The position numbers were made by a program, and so were the translations under genes. From Planctomycetota bacterium (GTDB lineage Bacteria; Planctomycetota; Planctomycetia; Pirellulales; Lacipirellulaceae): a stretch of DNA of 7,370 nucleotides. The notes under the pieces were generated by a model that ran no database searches, was not told the DNA's origin, and saw nothing but the letters and a program-made list of their open reading frames with translations. The stretch spans positions 1-7,370 of the forward strand of contig JAADIN010000057.1 in NCBI GenBank assembly GCA_013151315.1, in the 5' to 3' direction. Position 1 is the first letter of the stretch. Each line of letters opens with the position of its first letter. Shown in pieces: positions 1 to 6,493 of the stretch.

Positions 1-2
1 TC

Positions 3-464
3 AAGCGGCGTTACGATCTCATCCCCAACTTGATCGAAACGGCCAAGGGCTACATGAAACATGAGAAGGAAACTTTTGAAGCGGTGATCAATGCCCGTAA
101 TCAGGCAGCGGGCGGATTGCAGAAGGCTGCCGCGAATCCGGGCGACCCGGCCGCGATGAAAGAGCTGATGGTTGCCGAACAGGCACTGACCGGTTCGCTC
201 GGGAAATTCTTCGCGCTAGCTGAGGCGTATCCCGACCTTAAAGCGAACGAGAGCATGGCTTCGCTGACCGAAGAGCTCACCTCGACCGAAAACCGCGTCG
301 CTTTTGCCCGTCAGGCCTACAACGACTCGGTGACCGCCTACAACACCTATCGGCAGACTTTCCCGCCGATCGTTTTCGCCAACTTGCTTGGACACGGCAG
401 CGATGCCGAGCTGCTCGAGTTCGATAGCCAGGCGATCGCGGAAGCGCCGAAAGTCGAGTTTTAG
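3..464 (+). CDS. lemA: LemA family protein, 3' part (5' end outside window)
   Basis: The reading frame is open from the left edge and ends with TAG at 462-464, giving 153 visible residues. It opens with KRRYDLIPNLIETAKGYMKH, the hallmark start of the LemA helical domain just after the membrane anchor. Family members usually have about 180-200 residues with one N-terminal transmembrane helix, so the anchor and true start lie upstream of the window. The TTG at 30 is inside this conserved motif and is not a real start. The rest is helical and ends with the typical NxYRQTFPPxVFANLLG segment and an acidic tail. LemA proteins are membrane-anchored coiled helical proteins whose biochemical role is poorly defined. 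In many bacteria the gene sits next to an M48 protease gene, as here (152-base gap), which suggests a shared envelope function. Family assignment is secure; function is not. Confidence 0.93.
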   Translation, partial: KRRYDLIPNLIETAKGYMKHEKETFEAVINARNQAAGGLQKAAANPGDPAAMKELMVAEQALTGSLGKFFALAEAYPDLKANESMASLTEELTSTENRVAFARQAYNDSVTAYNTYRQTFPPIVFANLLGHGSDAELLEFDSQAIAEAPKVEF

Positions 465-507
465 GCGAATGACGGATAAGAATTTACCAGCCAGAATCCG
501 ACAAAAA

Positions 508-588
508 GTGAGCCGCAACGCGCTAGCGTCGGGTAGCGGAGGCACAGCGCTATGTCCCATAACCCGCGGCTAGCGCCGTGCGGCTCAC
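508..588. repeat. Long inverted repeat upstream of the M48 protease gene
   Basis: The arms at 508-534 and 562-588 are 27 bases each and match at 23 of 27 positions when one is reverse-complemented, around a 27-base loop. The outer ten bases (GTGAGCCGCA / TGCGGCTCAC) pair perfectly. The right arm holds the core CCGCGGCTAGCGCC at 564-577, which recurs on the minus strand at 5865-5878 in a second inverted repeat. No T-run follows, so it does not look like a simple intrinsic terminator of lemA. It more likely belongs to a dispersed palindromic repeat family. It ends 28 bases before the chosen protease start. Confidence 0.85.
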
Positions 589-616
589 TCGCCTAACCCC
601 TACAGCCTCTTCCTCT

Positions 617-2581
617 ATGTCCACTGAATTCTTTGAGCGACAATCCAAAGCGCGCCGCTCGACGAAGTGGCTTGTGGCCATGTTTTTCTTGGCTGTGGTG
701 GGCATCGTCGGTATGGTGTTCTTGGCATCCGCTACGGCGGTTGGGTTTTACAATGAAAATCGAAGCAATCTTCAGGCATTTCACGTCAAACCCGTCGCGC
801 CTTGGACGATTCCTTTAGGAGTGAGCGCCGCCGCGTTGGTGCTTATTGCCGGCGGCAGTTGGTATAAGGTCTCCATGCTCAGCGGTGGCGGAACGACGGT
901 CGCCGAAAGCGTCGGCGGACGGCGCATTGTGCCCAACACGACGAATCCTGTCGAAAGAAAGGTGCTGAACGTCGTCGAAGAAATGGCGATTGCCTCGGGC
1001 ATGCCCGTGCCGCCGGTCTTCATGCTCCCCGAAGAATCGGCGATCAACGCCTTTGCGGCGGGCTATTCGTCCAGCGACGCGGTCGTCGCGGTCACACGCG
1101 GCACGGCCGAACAACTTTCCCGCGACGAACTTCAGGGCGTTATCGCCCACGAATTTAGCCACATTCTCAACGGCGACATGCGGCTGAACATCCGGCTCAT
1201 CGGCGTACTGCACGGTATTCTGCTACTAGGACTCATCGGCCAGATGCTTTTTCGCGGAGCCGCCTACAGTGGTCGATCTTCGTCGAAGGAAGGGGGCGGG
1301 GGCGTGATCGCGCTGTTCGCAATCGGTTTGGCCCTGGTGCTTATTGGCCTCATTGGCACCTTATTTGGAAATCTGATCAAAGCGGCCGTCTCGCGGCAAC
1401 GCGAGTATTTGGCCGACTCCTCGGCCGTGCAGTTTACGCGAAACCCGTTAGGAATCGCCGGCGCGCTGAAACGCATCGGGGCCGCGGCGCTAGGCTCTCG
1501 CCTGCAACATCCCAACGCAGCCGAAATGAGCCATATGTATTTTGGCCAAGGTGTCTGGGAAGGTTTTTCTGGAATGATGGCCACGCACCCGCCCTTGCAA
1601 AAGCGAATTTTGCGATTGGATCCCGAGTGGAACGGCAAGTTTCCAAAATCGACCGGTGCCGCAGCAGGCATGTCGCAAGCCTCCGGCGCGGTAGGGTTCG
1701 CCGGTGCCACGGGAGCCGACGAGCAGCTCTCGGTCGAAGTCGTCGAAAACGCCGCCGATCAGGTCGGCGCGCCGACCGAAGACCATCGTCTGTATGCCAC
1801 CCGCTTAGTTCGCGAACTGCCCGCCACAATCGTCGAGGCCGTTCACGACCCTTACGGCTCCCGAGCAGTTATCTTTGCGTTACTGCTCGACCGCGAGGAA
1901 GACGTGCGGGCGATCCAAATGAAAGCGTTGGCCGTCAACACGAGCCGCGACATTGTCGAGCTGACGGCCAAGCTCGCGCCAACGATCCACAGACTCGACA
2001 CCCGCACTCGGCTACCGCTCGTCGACATGTCGCTTCCCGCGCTACGCTCGATGACTAGGCCGCAGTACGTAGAATTTTCGAAAGCGTTTCAAGAACTGGT
2101 CCGCGCCGACAATCGGCTGGGGCTTTTTGAATGGACGCTGCACCGAATCCTGCTCCGACATTTGCGTCCACAGTTCGAAAAAATTGCTACCCCGCGAATC
2201 TCCTACTACGGTTTGCAACGACTGGCGGAACCTTGTTCGGTGTTACTCTCGACGCTTGGCTACACAAGCGGCACCAACGCCCAAGCCAGCCAAGCCGTAG
2301 CCGACGCGGCAAGCCAGCTTCCCGACGTCGCCATAAAATTTCTACCCGTCGAACGTTGCGGCTTGGCAAAGCTGGAAACCGCGCTCGACCGCCTGTCGCA
2401 GGTCTCTGCCAAGCATCGCGGCCGGCTGGTCGAAGCCTGTGCCGCGGCAATTTGCGCCGACGAAAAAGTCAACATTCGCGAAGTTGAATTACTGCGAGGA
2501 ATCTCCGACATGCTCGACTGCCCCATGCCTCCACTCTTGCCAGGACAGCAGGTCAACCGCACAAAAAATCGCGAAAAATAG
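617..2581 (+). CDS. M48 family (HtpX-like) membrane zinc metallopeptidase with long C-terminal extension
   Basis: This 654-residue protein probably degrades misfolded or damaged membrane proteins, as HtpX does. Two transmembrane segments lie at about residues 18-45 and 63-83. The peptidase core has the zinc motif HEFSH at 178-182 (ligands H178 and H182, catalytic E179), two more hydrophobic segments at about 194-212 and 229-250, and the third ligand E263 in SRQREYLAD. The core ends near HPPLQKRILRLDP (about 324-336). HtpX itself has about 290 residues; the remaining 310 residues here are extra. They comprise a small-residue linker, a helical region and a final segment with AAAICADEKVNIREVELL, which resembles TerB-like helical domains (inference). 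The ATG at 617 was preferred to an upstream GTG at 578 because the latter lies inside the inverted repeat and adds an unconserved-looking stretch. The start has no Shine-Dalgarno but a pyrimidine-rich leader. It follows lemA in the same direction. Confidence 0.92.
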   Translation: MSTEFFERQSKARRSTKWLVAMFFLAVVGIVGMVFLASATAVGFYNENRSNLQAFHVKPVAPWTIPLGVSAAALVLIAGGSWYKVSMLSGGGTTVAESVGGRRIVPNTTNPVERKVLNVVEEMAIASGMPVPPVFMLPEESAINAFAAGYSSSDAVVAVTRGTAEQLSRDELQGVIAHEFSHILNGDMRLNIRLIGVLHGILLLGLIGQMLFRGAAYSGRSSSKEGGGGVIALFAIGLALVLIGLIGTLFGNLIKAAVSRQREYLADSSAVQFTRNPLGIAGALKRIGAAALGSRLQHPNAAEMSHMYFGQGVWEGFSGMMATHPPLQKRILRLDPEWNGKFPKSTGAAAGMSQASGAVGFAGATGADEQLSVEVVENAADQVGAPTEDHRLYATRLVRELPATIVEAVHDPYGSRAVIFALLLDREEDVRAIQMKALAVNTSRDIVELTAKLAPTIHRLDTRTRLPLVDMSLPALRSMTRPQYVEFSKAFQELVRADNRLGLFEWTLHRILLRHLRPQFEKIATPRISYYGLQRLAEPCSVLLSTLGYTSGTNAQASQAVADAASQLPDVAIKFLPVERCGLAKLETALDRLSQVSAKHRGRLVEACAAAICADEKVNIREVELLRGISDMLDCPMPPLLPGQQVNRTKNREK

Positions 2582-2589
2582 CTGCGATC

Positions 2590-2643
2590 TAGCCTCCGGC
2601 GATCTGTCAGATCGCGGCTATCTTTCTGTCGCATCGCGGCTAT
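2590..2643. repeat. Palindrome plus direct repeats upstream of epmA
   Basis: A hairpin can form from 2590-2605 and 2609-2620: TAGCC and GCGATCT on the left pair with AGATCGC and GGCTA on the right, with a 4-base bulge (2595-2598) and a 3-base loop. The sequence ATCGCGGCTAT occurs twice, at 2611-2621 and 2633-2643, 22 bases apart. The 9-mer GCCTCCGGC (2592-2600) recurs in the element downstream of epmA (3607-3615). It sits between two genes of the same direction and is not followed by a T-run. It is probably a dispersed intergenic repeat; a transcriptional role is possible but not shown. Confidence 0.65.
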
Positions 2644-2655
2644 TTGATGGTGTCT

Positions 2656-3573
2656 ATGAACCAAAAAATTTTTAATCTCGAACGTCGTAGCGAGCTACTC
2701 TCCGCCCTGCGACAATTCTTTTTAGATCGCGACTTCCTTGAAGTCGAGACGCCGCTGCTCTCCAGCGAGGTCATCCCTGAACAACATATCGAGCCGGTCG
2801 TTGTTGCCGACAAACAATTCCTGCAAGCCTCGCCCGAGCTTCACATGAAGCGTCTCGTCGCCGCAGGCATGAAGGCGATCTACCAGGTTACCCGCTCGTT
2901 CCGCGGCCACGAACAAGGCAGACTACACAACCCCGAATTCACGATCGTCGAGTGGTACCGCACGGGCGACGACATGCAGGCCGGCATCGCTCTGCTTGAC
3001 GAACTTTGCCAAACGCTTCTTGAGACGCCCCCTGCCACGCGCACGAGCTACGGCGAAGCGTTCGAGCAGCATGTGGGGCTCTGTCCCCACACATCGACGA
3101 GTGCCGAACTCTGGGAACGCGCTCGAGCTCTCGCAATTAATGTTCCTGATGCCATGCCTAGGGACGACTGCGACGAGTGGCTCAACCTGCTGCTTGCGAT
3201 ACAAGTCGAGCCGAAGCTGGGTGCCGCCGGACCCGAGATTCTCTACGACTACCCTGCCAGCCAAGCGGCGCTGGCGAAGTTGGTGCAGCGCGAAGACGGC
3301 AAGCGTGTCGCGGCGCGTTTCGAACTTTATTGGCGCGGCATCGAACTGGCTAACGGCTATGACGAATTGGCCGACGCGGCAGAGCTGCGAAGCCGGCTTG
3401 AAGCAGTCAACCGAAGCCGCCAAGCCGACGGCAAAGCAATCTTACCATTGCCCGAATCTTTACTGGCGGCAATGAAAACCGGGCTGCCCGACTGTTCGGG
3501 CTGTGCCTTGGGCTTCGATCGGCTGGTCATGCTGGCGCTCAATGCAGAATCGATCGCAGAAGTTAGGGCGTGA
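2656..3573 (+). CDS. epmA: Elongation factor P--(R)-beta-lysine ligase (EpmA/GenX/PoxA)
   Basis: EpmA is a cut-down class II lysyl-tRNA synthetase that attaches (R)-beta-lysine to a conserved lysine of elongation factor P, which helps ribosomes through proline stretches. The 305-residue protein shows motif 1 (FLEVETPLL, 27-35), motif 2 (RSFRGHEQGRLHNPEFTIVE, 80-99), the GIELANGYDEL segment and motif 3 (GCALGFDRLVMLAL, 282-295). It lacks a tRNA anticodon-binding domain. A284 in motif 3 corresponds to Ala298 of E. coli EpmA, where lysyl-tRNA synthetases have glycine; this supports EpmA over LysS. The protein stops about six residues short of the E. coli C-terminus (recalled length 325). ATGs at 2647 and 2656 are both possible and no Shine-Dalgarno decides; 2656 begins right before the conserved helix. 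Neither efp nor epmB, its usual partners, lies in the window. Confidence 0.92.
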   Translation: MNQKIFNLERRSELLSALRQFFLDRDFLEVETPLLSSEVIPEQHIEPVVVADKQFLQASPELHMKRLVAAGMKAIYQVTRSFRGHEQGRLHNPEFTIVEWYRTGDDMQAGIALLDELCQTLLETPPATRTSYGEAFEQHVGLCPHTSTSAELWERARALAINVPDAMPRDDCDEWLNLLLAIQVEPKLGAAGPEILYDYPASQAALAKLVQREDGKRVAARFELYWRGIELANGYDELADAAELRSRLEAVNRSRQADGKAILPLPESLLAAMKTGLPDCSGCALGFDRLVMLALNAESIAEVRA

Positions 3574-3589
3574 ACTCATGAGCGCCTAA

Positions 3590-3643
3590 TAGCCGGAGGC
3601 ACACTTGCCTCCGGCGTCTCCGGACCGCGTGGCGGTCCGGCTA
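3590..3643. repeat. Double-hairpin palindromic element between convergent epmA and tag
   Basis: Two perfect hairpins lie side by side. The first pairs GCCGGAGGCA (3592-3601) with TGCCTCCGGC (3606-3615) around a 4-base loop. The second pairs CCGGACCGC (3620-3628) with GCGGTCCGG (3632-3640) around a 3-base loop. The outer ends TAGCCGGA (3590-3597) and TCCGGCTA (3636-3643) are also complementary, so the whole 54-base unit is a compound palindrome. It starts 16 bases after the epmA stop and ends 23 bases before the tag stop. That position suits a bidirectional transcript end, but neither side carries a T-run, so a dispersed repeat is at least as likely. Confidence 0.8.
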
Positions 3644-3666
3644 TCCGTGCAATAGGAATTGGAGCA

Positions 3667-4269
3667 CTACTCCATTTCCGCACATTCTTTATGACGAAAA
3701 CAGCTCACTACATGGTCGTTCACCATTCCCACCGCCTGCATGTGGGCATACATGATCGTGCTGCCAACAAACTTGAAGCCTCGCTTTTTCAGATCTTTGC
3801 TTAACGCGTCCGACTCCGCAGTCGTCACCGGGATTTGCTTCATCGTCTGCCACCGGTTCTGAATCGTACGGCCCTCGACGAATTGCCAAATGTAGTTGTC
3901 AAAGCTACCAAACTCTTCTTGCACTGCTAAGAAAAGCTGTGCGTTGGTCACTGCCGAACGTACTTTTAATTTATTGCGAATGACACCGGGATTCTCCAGA
4001 ATTTTGAGGATTCGCTTCTCGGTAAAACGAGCTACCTTCACAGGATCGAAATCGGCAAACGCTTTGCGATAACCCTCGCGTTTGTTAAGCACCGTCGACC
4101 AACTCAGGCCGGCCTGCGCACTTTCGAGCGTAAGAAACTCAAACTGCTTGCGGTCGTCATGCACCGGCACGCCCCATTCTTCGTCGTGATACTGCACATA
4201 CCGTTCGTTACCCGACAAACACCACTCACAACGTTTTTTCTTGGAATCAAGTTTCTCCTTTTTTGCCAT
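3667..4269 (-). CDS. tag: DNA-3-methyladenine glycosylase I
   Basis: Tag removes 3-methyladenine from alkylated DNA as the first step of base excision repair. The 200-residue protein aligns along its length with E. coli Tag (187 residues), with a lysine-rich N-terminal extension of about ten residues. Conserved features include RCEWC near the start, YHDEEWGVPV (27-36), LESAQAGLSW (48-57) with E49 at the place of the E. coli catalytic Glu38, and DALSKDLKKRGFKFVGSTIM with a closing NDHVVSC. C14, H28, H186 and C190 match the four ligands of the family's zinc snap. It is the last gene of the thyA-folA-tag operon, beginning 5 bases after the folA stop with no clear ribosome binding site, so its translation is probably coupled to folA. 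Confidence 0.96.
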   Translation of the reverse strand: MAKKEKLDSKKKRCEWCLSGNERYVQYHDEEWGVPVHDDRKQFEFLTLESAQAGLSWSTVLNKREGYRKAFADFDPVKVARFTEKRILKILENPGVIRNKLKVRSAVTNAQLFLAVQEEFGSFDNYIWQFVEGRTIQNRWQTMKQIPVTTAESDALSKDLKKRGFKFVGSTIMYAHMQAVGMVNDHVVSCFRHKECAEME

Positions 4270-4274
4270 GATGA

Positions 4275-4772
4275 TTAGCTGCGGTGGTAAGTTTGAAAAC
4301 TGGTGGCAAAGTCATTTCGCTGGTCGGCTGCGTGCTTCTCTTCCTCAATCCACTGCCACTGCTCCCAATCTACTTCAGGAAAAAAGACCTCGCCCTCCAC
4401 CTCGGCATGGACTCGCGTAAGAAACAGTCGATTGGCGTGCGGAAGCGTTATCGCATAAATCTGCGCTCCCCCAATCACGAAGACTTGGTCTTTCCCGCAG
4501 TCGTCTGCCATACCGAGTGCTTGCTCGACACTCGAAGCCACGAGCACCTCCTCATGTCCGGGCAAATAGTCCGTTTGGCCCGAAATCACAATCGAAGTCC
4601 GCCCCGGCAACGGCCGGCCGATCGATTCCCACGTCTTACGGCCCATAAGAATCGCGTGGCCCATCGTCAGCCGTTTGAAACGACGCAAATCGGCCGACAG
4701 GTGCCAAGGCAACCCGCCTTCGCGGCCGATGACGCTGTTTTCTGCTACGGCCGCAATGATCGAAAGCTTCAT
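4275..4772 (-). CDS. folA: Dihydrofolate reductase
   Basis: This 165-residue protein reduces dihydrofolate to tetrahydrofolate with NADPH in the cytoplasm, regenerating the cofactor oxidised by ThyA. It shows the chromosomal-type DHFR pattern: IIAAVAENSVIGREGGLPWH (5-24), the acidic active-site residue D28 (Asp27 of E. coli), MGRKTWESIGRPLPGR (43-58) with R58 for the folate glutamate, and FVIGGAQIY (98-106) for NADPH. The end of the protein (EVEGEVFFPEVD and a final beta strand) is intact. The ATG overlaps the thyA stop in an ATGA at 4772-4769, a classical arrangement for coupled translation of consecutive enzymes of one cycle. No odd substitution was seen at the key positions. Confidence 0.97.
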   Translation of the reverse strand: MKLSIIAAVAENSVIGREGGLPWHLSADLRRFKRLTMGHAILMGRKTWESIGRPLPGRTSIVISGQTDYLPGHEEVLVASSVEQALGMADDCGKDQVFVIGGAQIYAITLPHANRLFLTRVHAEVEGEVFFPEVDWEQWQWIEEEKHAADQRNDFATSFQTYHRS

Positions 4773-5563
4773 ACGGCTATCGGGGCGGAAATATGCGGAT
4801 GGGGATCGTATTCTTCGAGCTGAAAATCCTCAAACCTAAAATCCCCTAGCGATTTTACTTCGGGATTGATTTTCAGCGTCGGCAAAGGCCGTGGCTCGCG
4901 CGTGAGCTGTTCGCGTGTTTGGTCCAAGTGGTTCTCGTACAGATGCGCATCACCCAAGGTGTGGATAAATTCGCCCGGCTCGAGCCCTGTCACCTGCGCA
5001 ACCATCCTCGTTAGGATTGCGTAAGACGCAATATTGAACGGCACGCCTAGAAACACGTCGGCACTACGCTGATACAACTGGCAAGAGAGCCGCCCCTCGG
5101 CCACGTAAAACTGGAACAGTAAATGACACGGCGGCAGTGCCATCCGAGGTACGTCGGCCACGTTCCAAGCGCTAACAATCAATCGCCGCGAATCGGGATT
5201 GGTGCGAATTGCTTCAACGACCTCGGCAATCTGATCGATTGATTCGCCGCCTGCGCCCTGCCAACTGCGCCACTGTTTTCCATAGACGGGGCCCAGTTCG
5301 CCCTCGGCATCGGCCCAATCGTCCCAAATTTTGACGCCGTTTTCCTGGAGAAATTTGGTGTTCGTCTCGCCACGTAGAAACCAGAGCAGCTCGTAAATAA
5401 TCGACCGTAGGTGCAATTTTTTCGTCGTGAGCAGCGGAAATTCTTCCGCCAAATCAAATCGCATTTGGTGACCAAACACGCTACGCGTACCGGTGCCGGT
5501 ACGGTCGGATTTCACCACGCCGTTTTGCAGAATGTGATCGAGTAAATCGAGGTATTGTTTCAT
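4769..5563 (-). CDS. thyA: Thymidylate synthase (folate-dependent, ThyA type)
   Basis: ThyA methylates dUMP to dTMP using 5,10-methylenetetrahydrofolate, releasing dihydrofolate for FolA. From the ATG at 5563 the protein has 264 residues, the same length as E. coli ThyA, with no visible insertion. The nucleophile is C146 in ALPPCHLLFQFY, at the same number as in E. coli. R21 (SDRTGTGT), the GPVYGKQWRSW segment, QLYQRSADVFLGVPFNIASY and the final PHPHISAPIAV are all present. The reading frame stays open further upstream to 5689, but that stretch is out of family and overlaps the preceding gene, so MKQYLDLL is taken as the start. This start overlaps the upstream stop in an ATGA at 5563-5560, and the stop overlaps the folA start the same way. 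Confidence 0.97.
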   Translation of the reverse strand: MKQYLDLLDHILQNGVVKSDRTGTGTRSVFGHQMRFDLAEEFPLLTTKKLHLRSIIYELLWFLRGETNTKFLQENGVKIWDDWADAEGELGPVYGKQWRSWQGAGGESIDQIAEVVEAIRTNPDSRRLIVSAWNVADVPRMALPPCHLLFQFYVAEGRLSCQLYQRSADVFLGVPFNIASYAILTRMVAQVTGLEPGEFIHTLGDAHLYENHLDQTREQLTREPRPLPTLKINPEVKSLGDFRFEDFQLEEYDPHPHISAPIAV

Positions 5564-5826
5564 TCTTCTTTCGCCATAAATTCCTCGACCACCTTGGCCA
5601 ACATGGCCGGGTTGTCCTGCTCTCGCAAATACTGGATCCGATCGGGCTTCAGGCCCAATTTTTCGAGGGCCGAAATGGCCTGCTTCCACTTCGACTCGCG
5701 AGCCTTGCCCTCGGCCAAGTAGAGGTCGGTGACCAGTTCGCTGAGCCGCTGCAGCGAAATCGCACCGCGATTGTCGTAGTAATTTTTGATAATTTTCTGC
5801 TGATGCTTGGAATAACTCTTGGCCAT
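5560..5826 (-). CDS. Small conserved-looking protein of unknown function, first gene of the thyA operon
   Basis: I do not recognise this 88-residue protein. It begins MAKSYSKHQQKIIKNYYDNR, is rich in charged residues, has no signal peptide, membrane segment or cysteine, and looks fully alpha-helical: an N-terminal basic helix, a middle part (LQRLSELVTDLYLAEGKARE) and a C-terminal part (WKQAISALEKLGL, then an acidic helix ending FMAKEE). It is taken as real because it starts with ATG after a weak AGAAAG, fills the space exactly, and its stop overlaps the thyA start in an ATGA. A soluble regulatory or nucleic-acid-binding role is only a guess. A long inverted repeat lies 28 bases upstream of its start, where the operon leader should be. 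Confidence 0.85.
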   Translation of the reverse strand: MAKSYSKHQQKIIKNYYDNRGAISLQRLSELVTDLYLAEGKARESKWKQAISALEKLGLKPDRIQYLREQDNPAMLAKVVEEFMAKEE

Positions 5827-5854
5827 GGCTCTTTCTATCGGGGGTTTTATGGGG

Positions 5855-5917
5855 CAGCCGTTTTGGCGCTAGCCGCGGTTTTTGCAGTAGGAACCGTGAC
5901 TAGCGCCAAAACGGCTG
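5855..5917. repeat. Long inverted repeat upstream of the thyA operon
   Basis: The arms at 5855-5880 and 5892-5917 are 26 bases each and match at 24 of 26 positions when one is reverse-complemented, around an 11-base loop. The outer 17 bases (CAGCCGTTTTGGCGCTA) pair perfectly. The proximal arm, read in the direction of the thyA operon, contains CCGCGGCTAGCGCC, the same 14-mer found in the inverted repeat before the M48 gene. It lies in the 265-base divergent region between the operon and the ferredoxin gene. In the rest of that region I see only a T-rich stretch (6054-6067) before the ferredoxin start and no convincing promoter. No T-run follows in the operon direction. Confidence 0.85.
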
Positions 5918-6091
5918 ATACTGCCTGACCCTAATTTTCAGGTCTGATCAACGCACGGGGCGAGGATTCCACTTTCCCATCGGCCTCGTGTGCGGTAGAT
6001 TACTTTACTCTTTCCGTGTCCCATGGGGTAGCCATACGAGCCGCTTAGGTGGGGTTCTTTTTCTTTCCATACTCAAGGGTGTTTGCCTGCC

Positions 6092-6481
6092 ATGCCGGTC
6101 ATCAAATTCATTAAAGAAAAAAAGGAGATCGAGGTACCCGAGGGCGCGAATCTCCGCAAGGAAGCCATCAAGGCGGGAGTCAACACCCACCAAGGCCTCA
6201 ATGGTTTCGGCGCGGGACTTAACAAGGTACTCAACTGCCACGGCTTCGGACAATGCGGCACCTGCCGGGTGAATATCGTCAACGGCATGGAGAATGTCAG
6301 CAAGGCCGGCGTGATCGAAAAGCTTCGCTTCTACAACCCCATCCCCGATCCCGTGCCTTGCATGGCCTACATCGGCAACGAAGCCACGATGCGGCTGGCC
6401 TGTCAGGTCACCGTCCATGGCGACATCGAAGTCGAGACGGGCCCCGAGCTCGATCTCTTCGGCGAAAACTTTTTTAGTTGA
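6092..6481 (+). CDS. [2Fe-2S] ferredoxin-like electron carrier
   Basis: The 129-residue protein has the beta-grasp ferredoxin pattern: two opening strands (PVIKFIKEKKEIEVPEGANL), a helix, then the cluster loop LNCHGFGQCGTCRV with C49, C55 and C58, and the fourth ligand C104 in MRLACQV. The C-x5-C-x2-C spacing matches the adrenodoxin type rather than the plant type (x4). The gap from the third to the fourth ligand is 45 residues, longer than the roughly 36 of adrenodoxin; the extra stretch (about 78-96) carries another cysteine, C90. The protein is cytoplasmic and its redox partners are not visible here. The ATG at 6092 was preferred to the TTG at 6083 because the first strand begins there; AAGGG about 14 bases upstream is a weak ribosome site. 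A PII-like gene follows 78 bases later and may be co-transcribed. Confidence 0.9.
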   Translation: MPVIKFIKEKKEIEVPEGANLRKEAIKAGVNTHQGLNGFGAGLNKVLNCHGFGQCGTCRVNIVNGMENVSKAGVIEKLRFYNPIPDPVPCMAYIGNEATMRLACQVTVHGDIEVETGPELDLFGENFFS

Positions 6482-6493
6482 GAACGAAAAGTG

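Noticed and set aside
1264..1829. Overlapping minus-strand open frames within the M48 gene
   Set aside because: They overlap each other and the protease region, with Arg/Pro-rich translations typical of shadow frames.
2923..3423. 166-codon open frame on the minus strand inside epmA
   Set aside because: It lies antisense to a strongly conserved gene, and its translation shows no recognisable motif; it is a by-product of GC-rich codon use.
4284..4823. 179-codon open frame on the plus strand opposite folA and the end of thyA
   Set aside because: Both opposite genes are clear family members with coupled overlaps; the translation here looks random.
5564..5689. Possible 42-residue N-terminal extension of ThyA
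   Set aside because: It overlaps the upstream gene out of frame, and the start at 5563 gives exactly the family length of 264 residues and an ATGA overlap.
5924..5942. Small hairpin CCTGA...TCAGG in the divergent region
   Set aside because: Only 5 bp of stem with a 9-base loop; expected by chance.
5974..6002. Possible promoter TTTCCC - 17 bases - TAGATT before the ferredoxin gene
   Set aside because: The -35 box matches the consensus at only about half of its positions; not better than chance.
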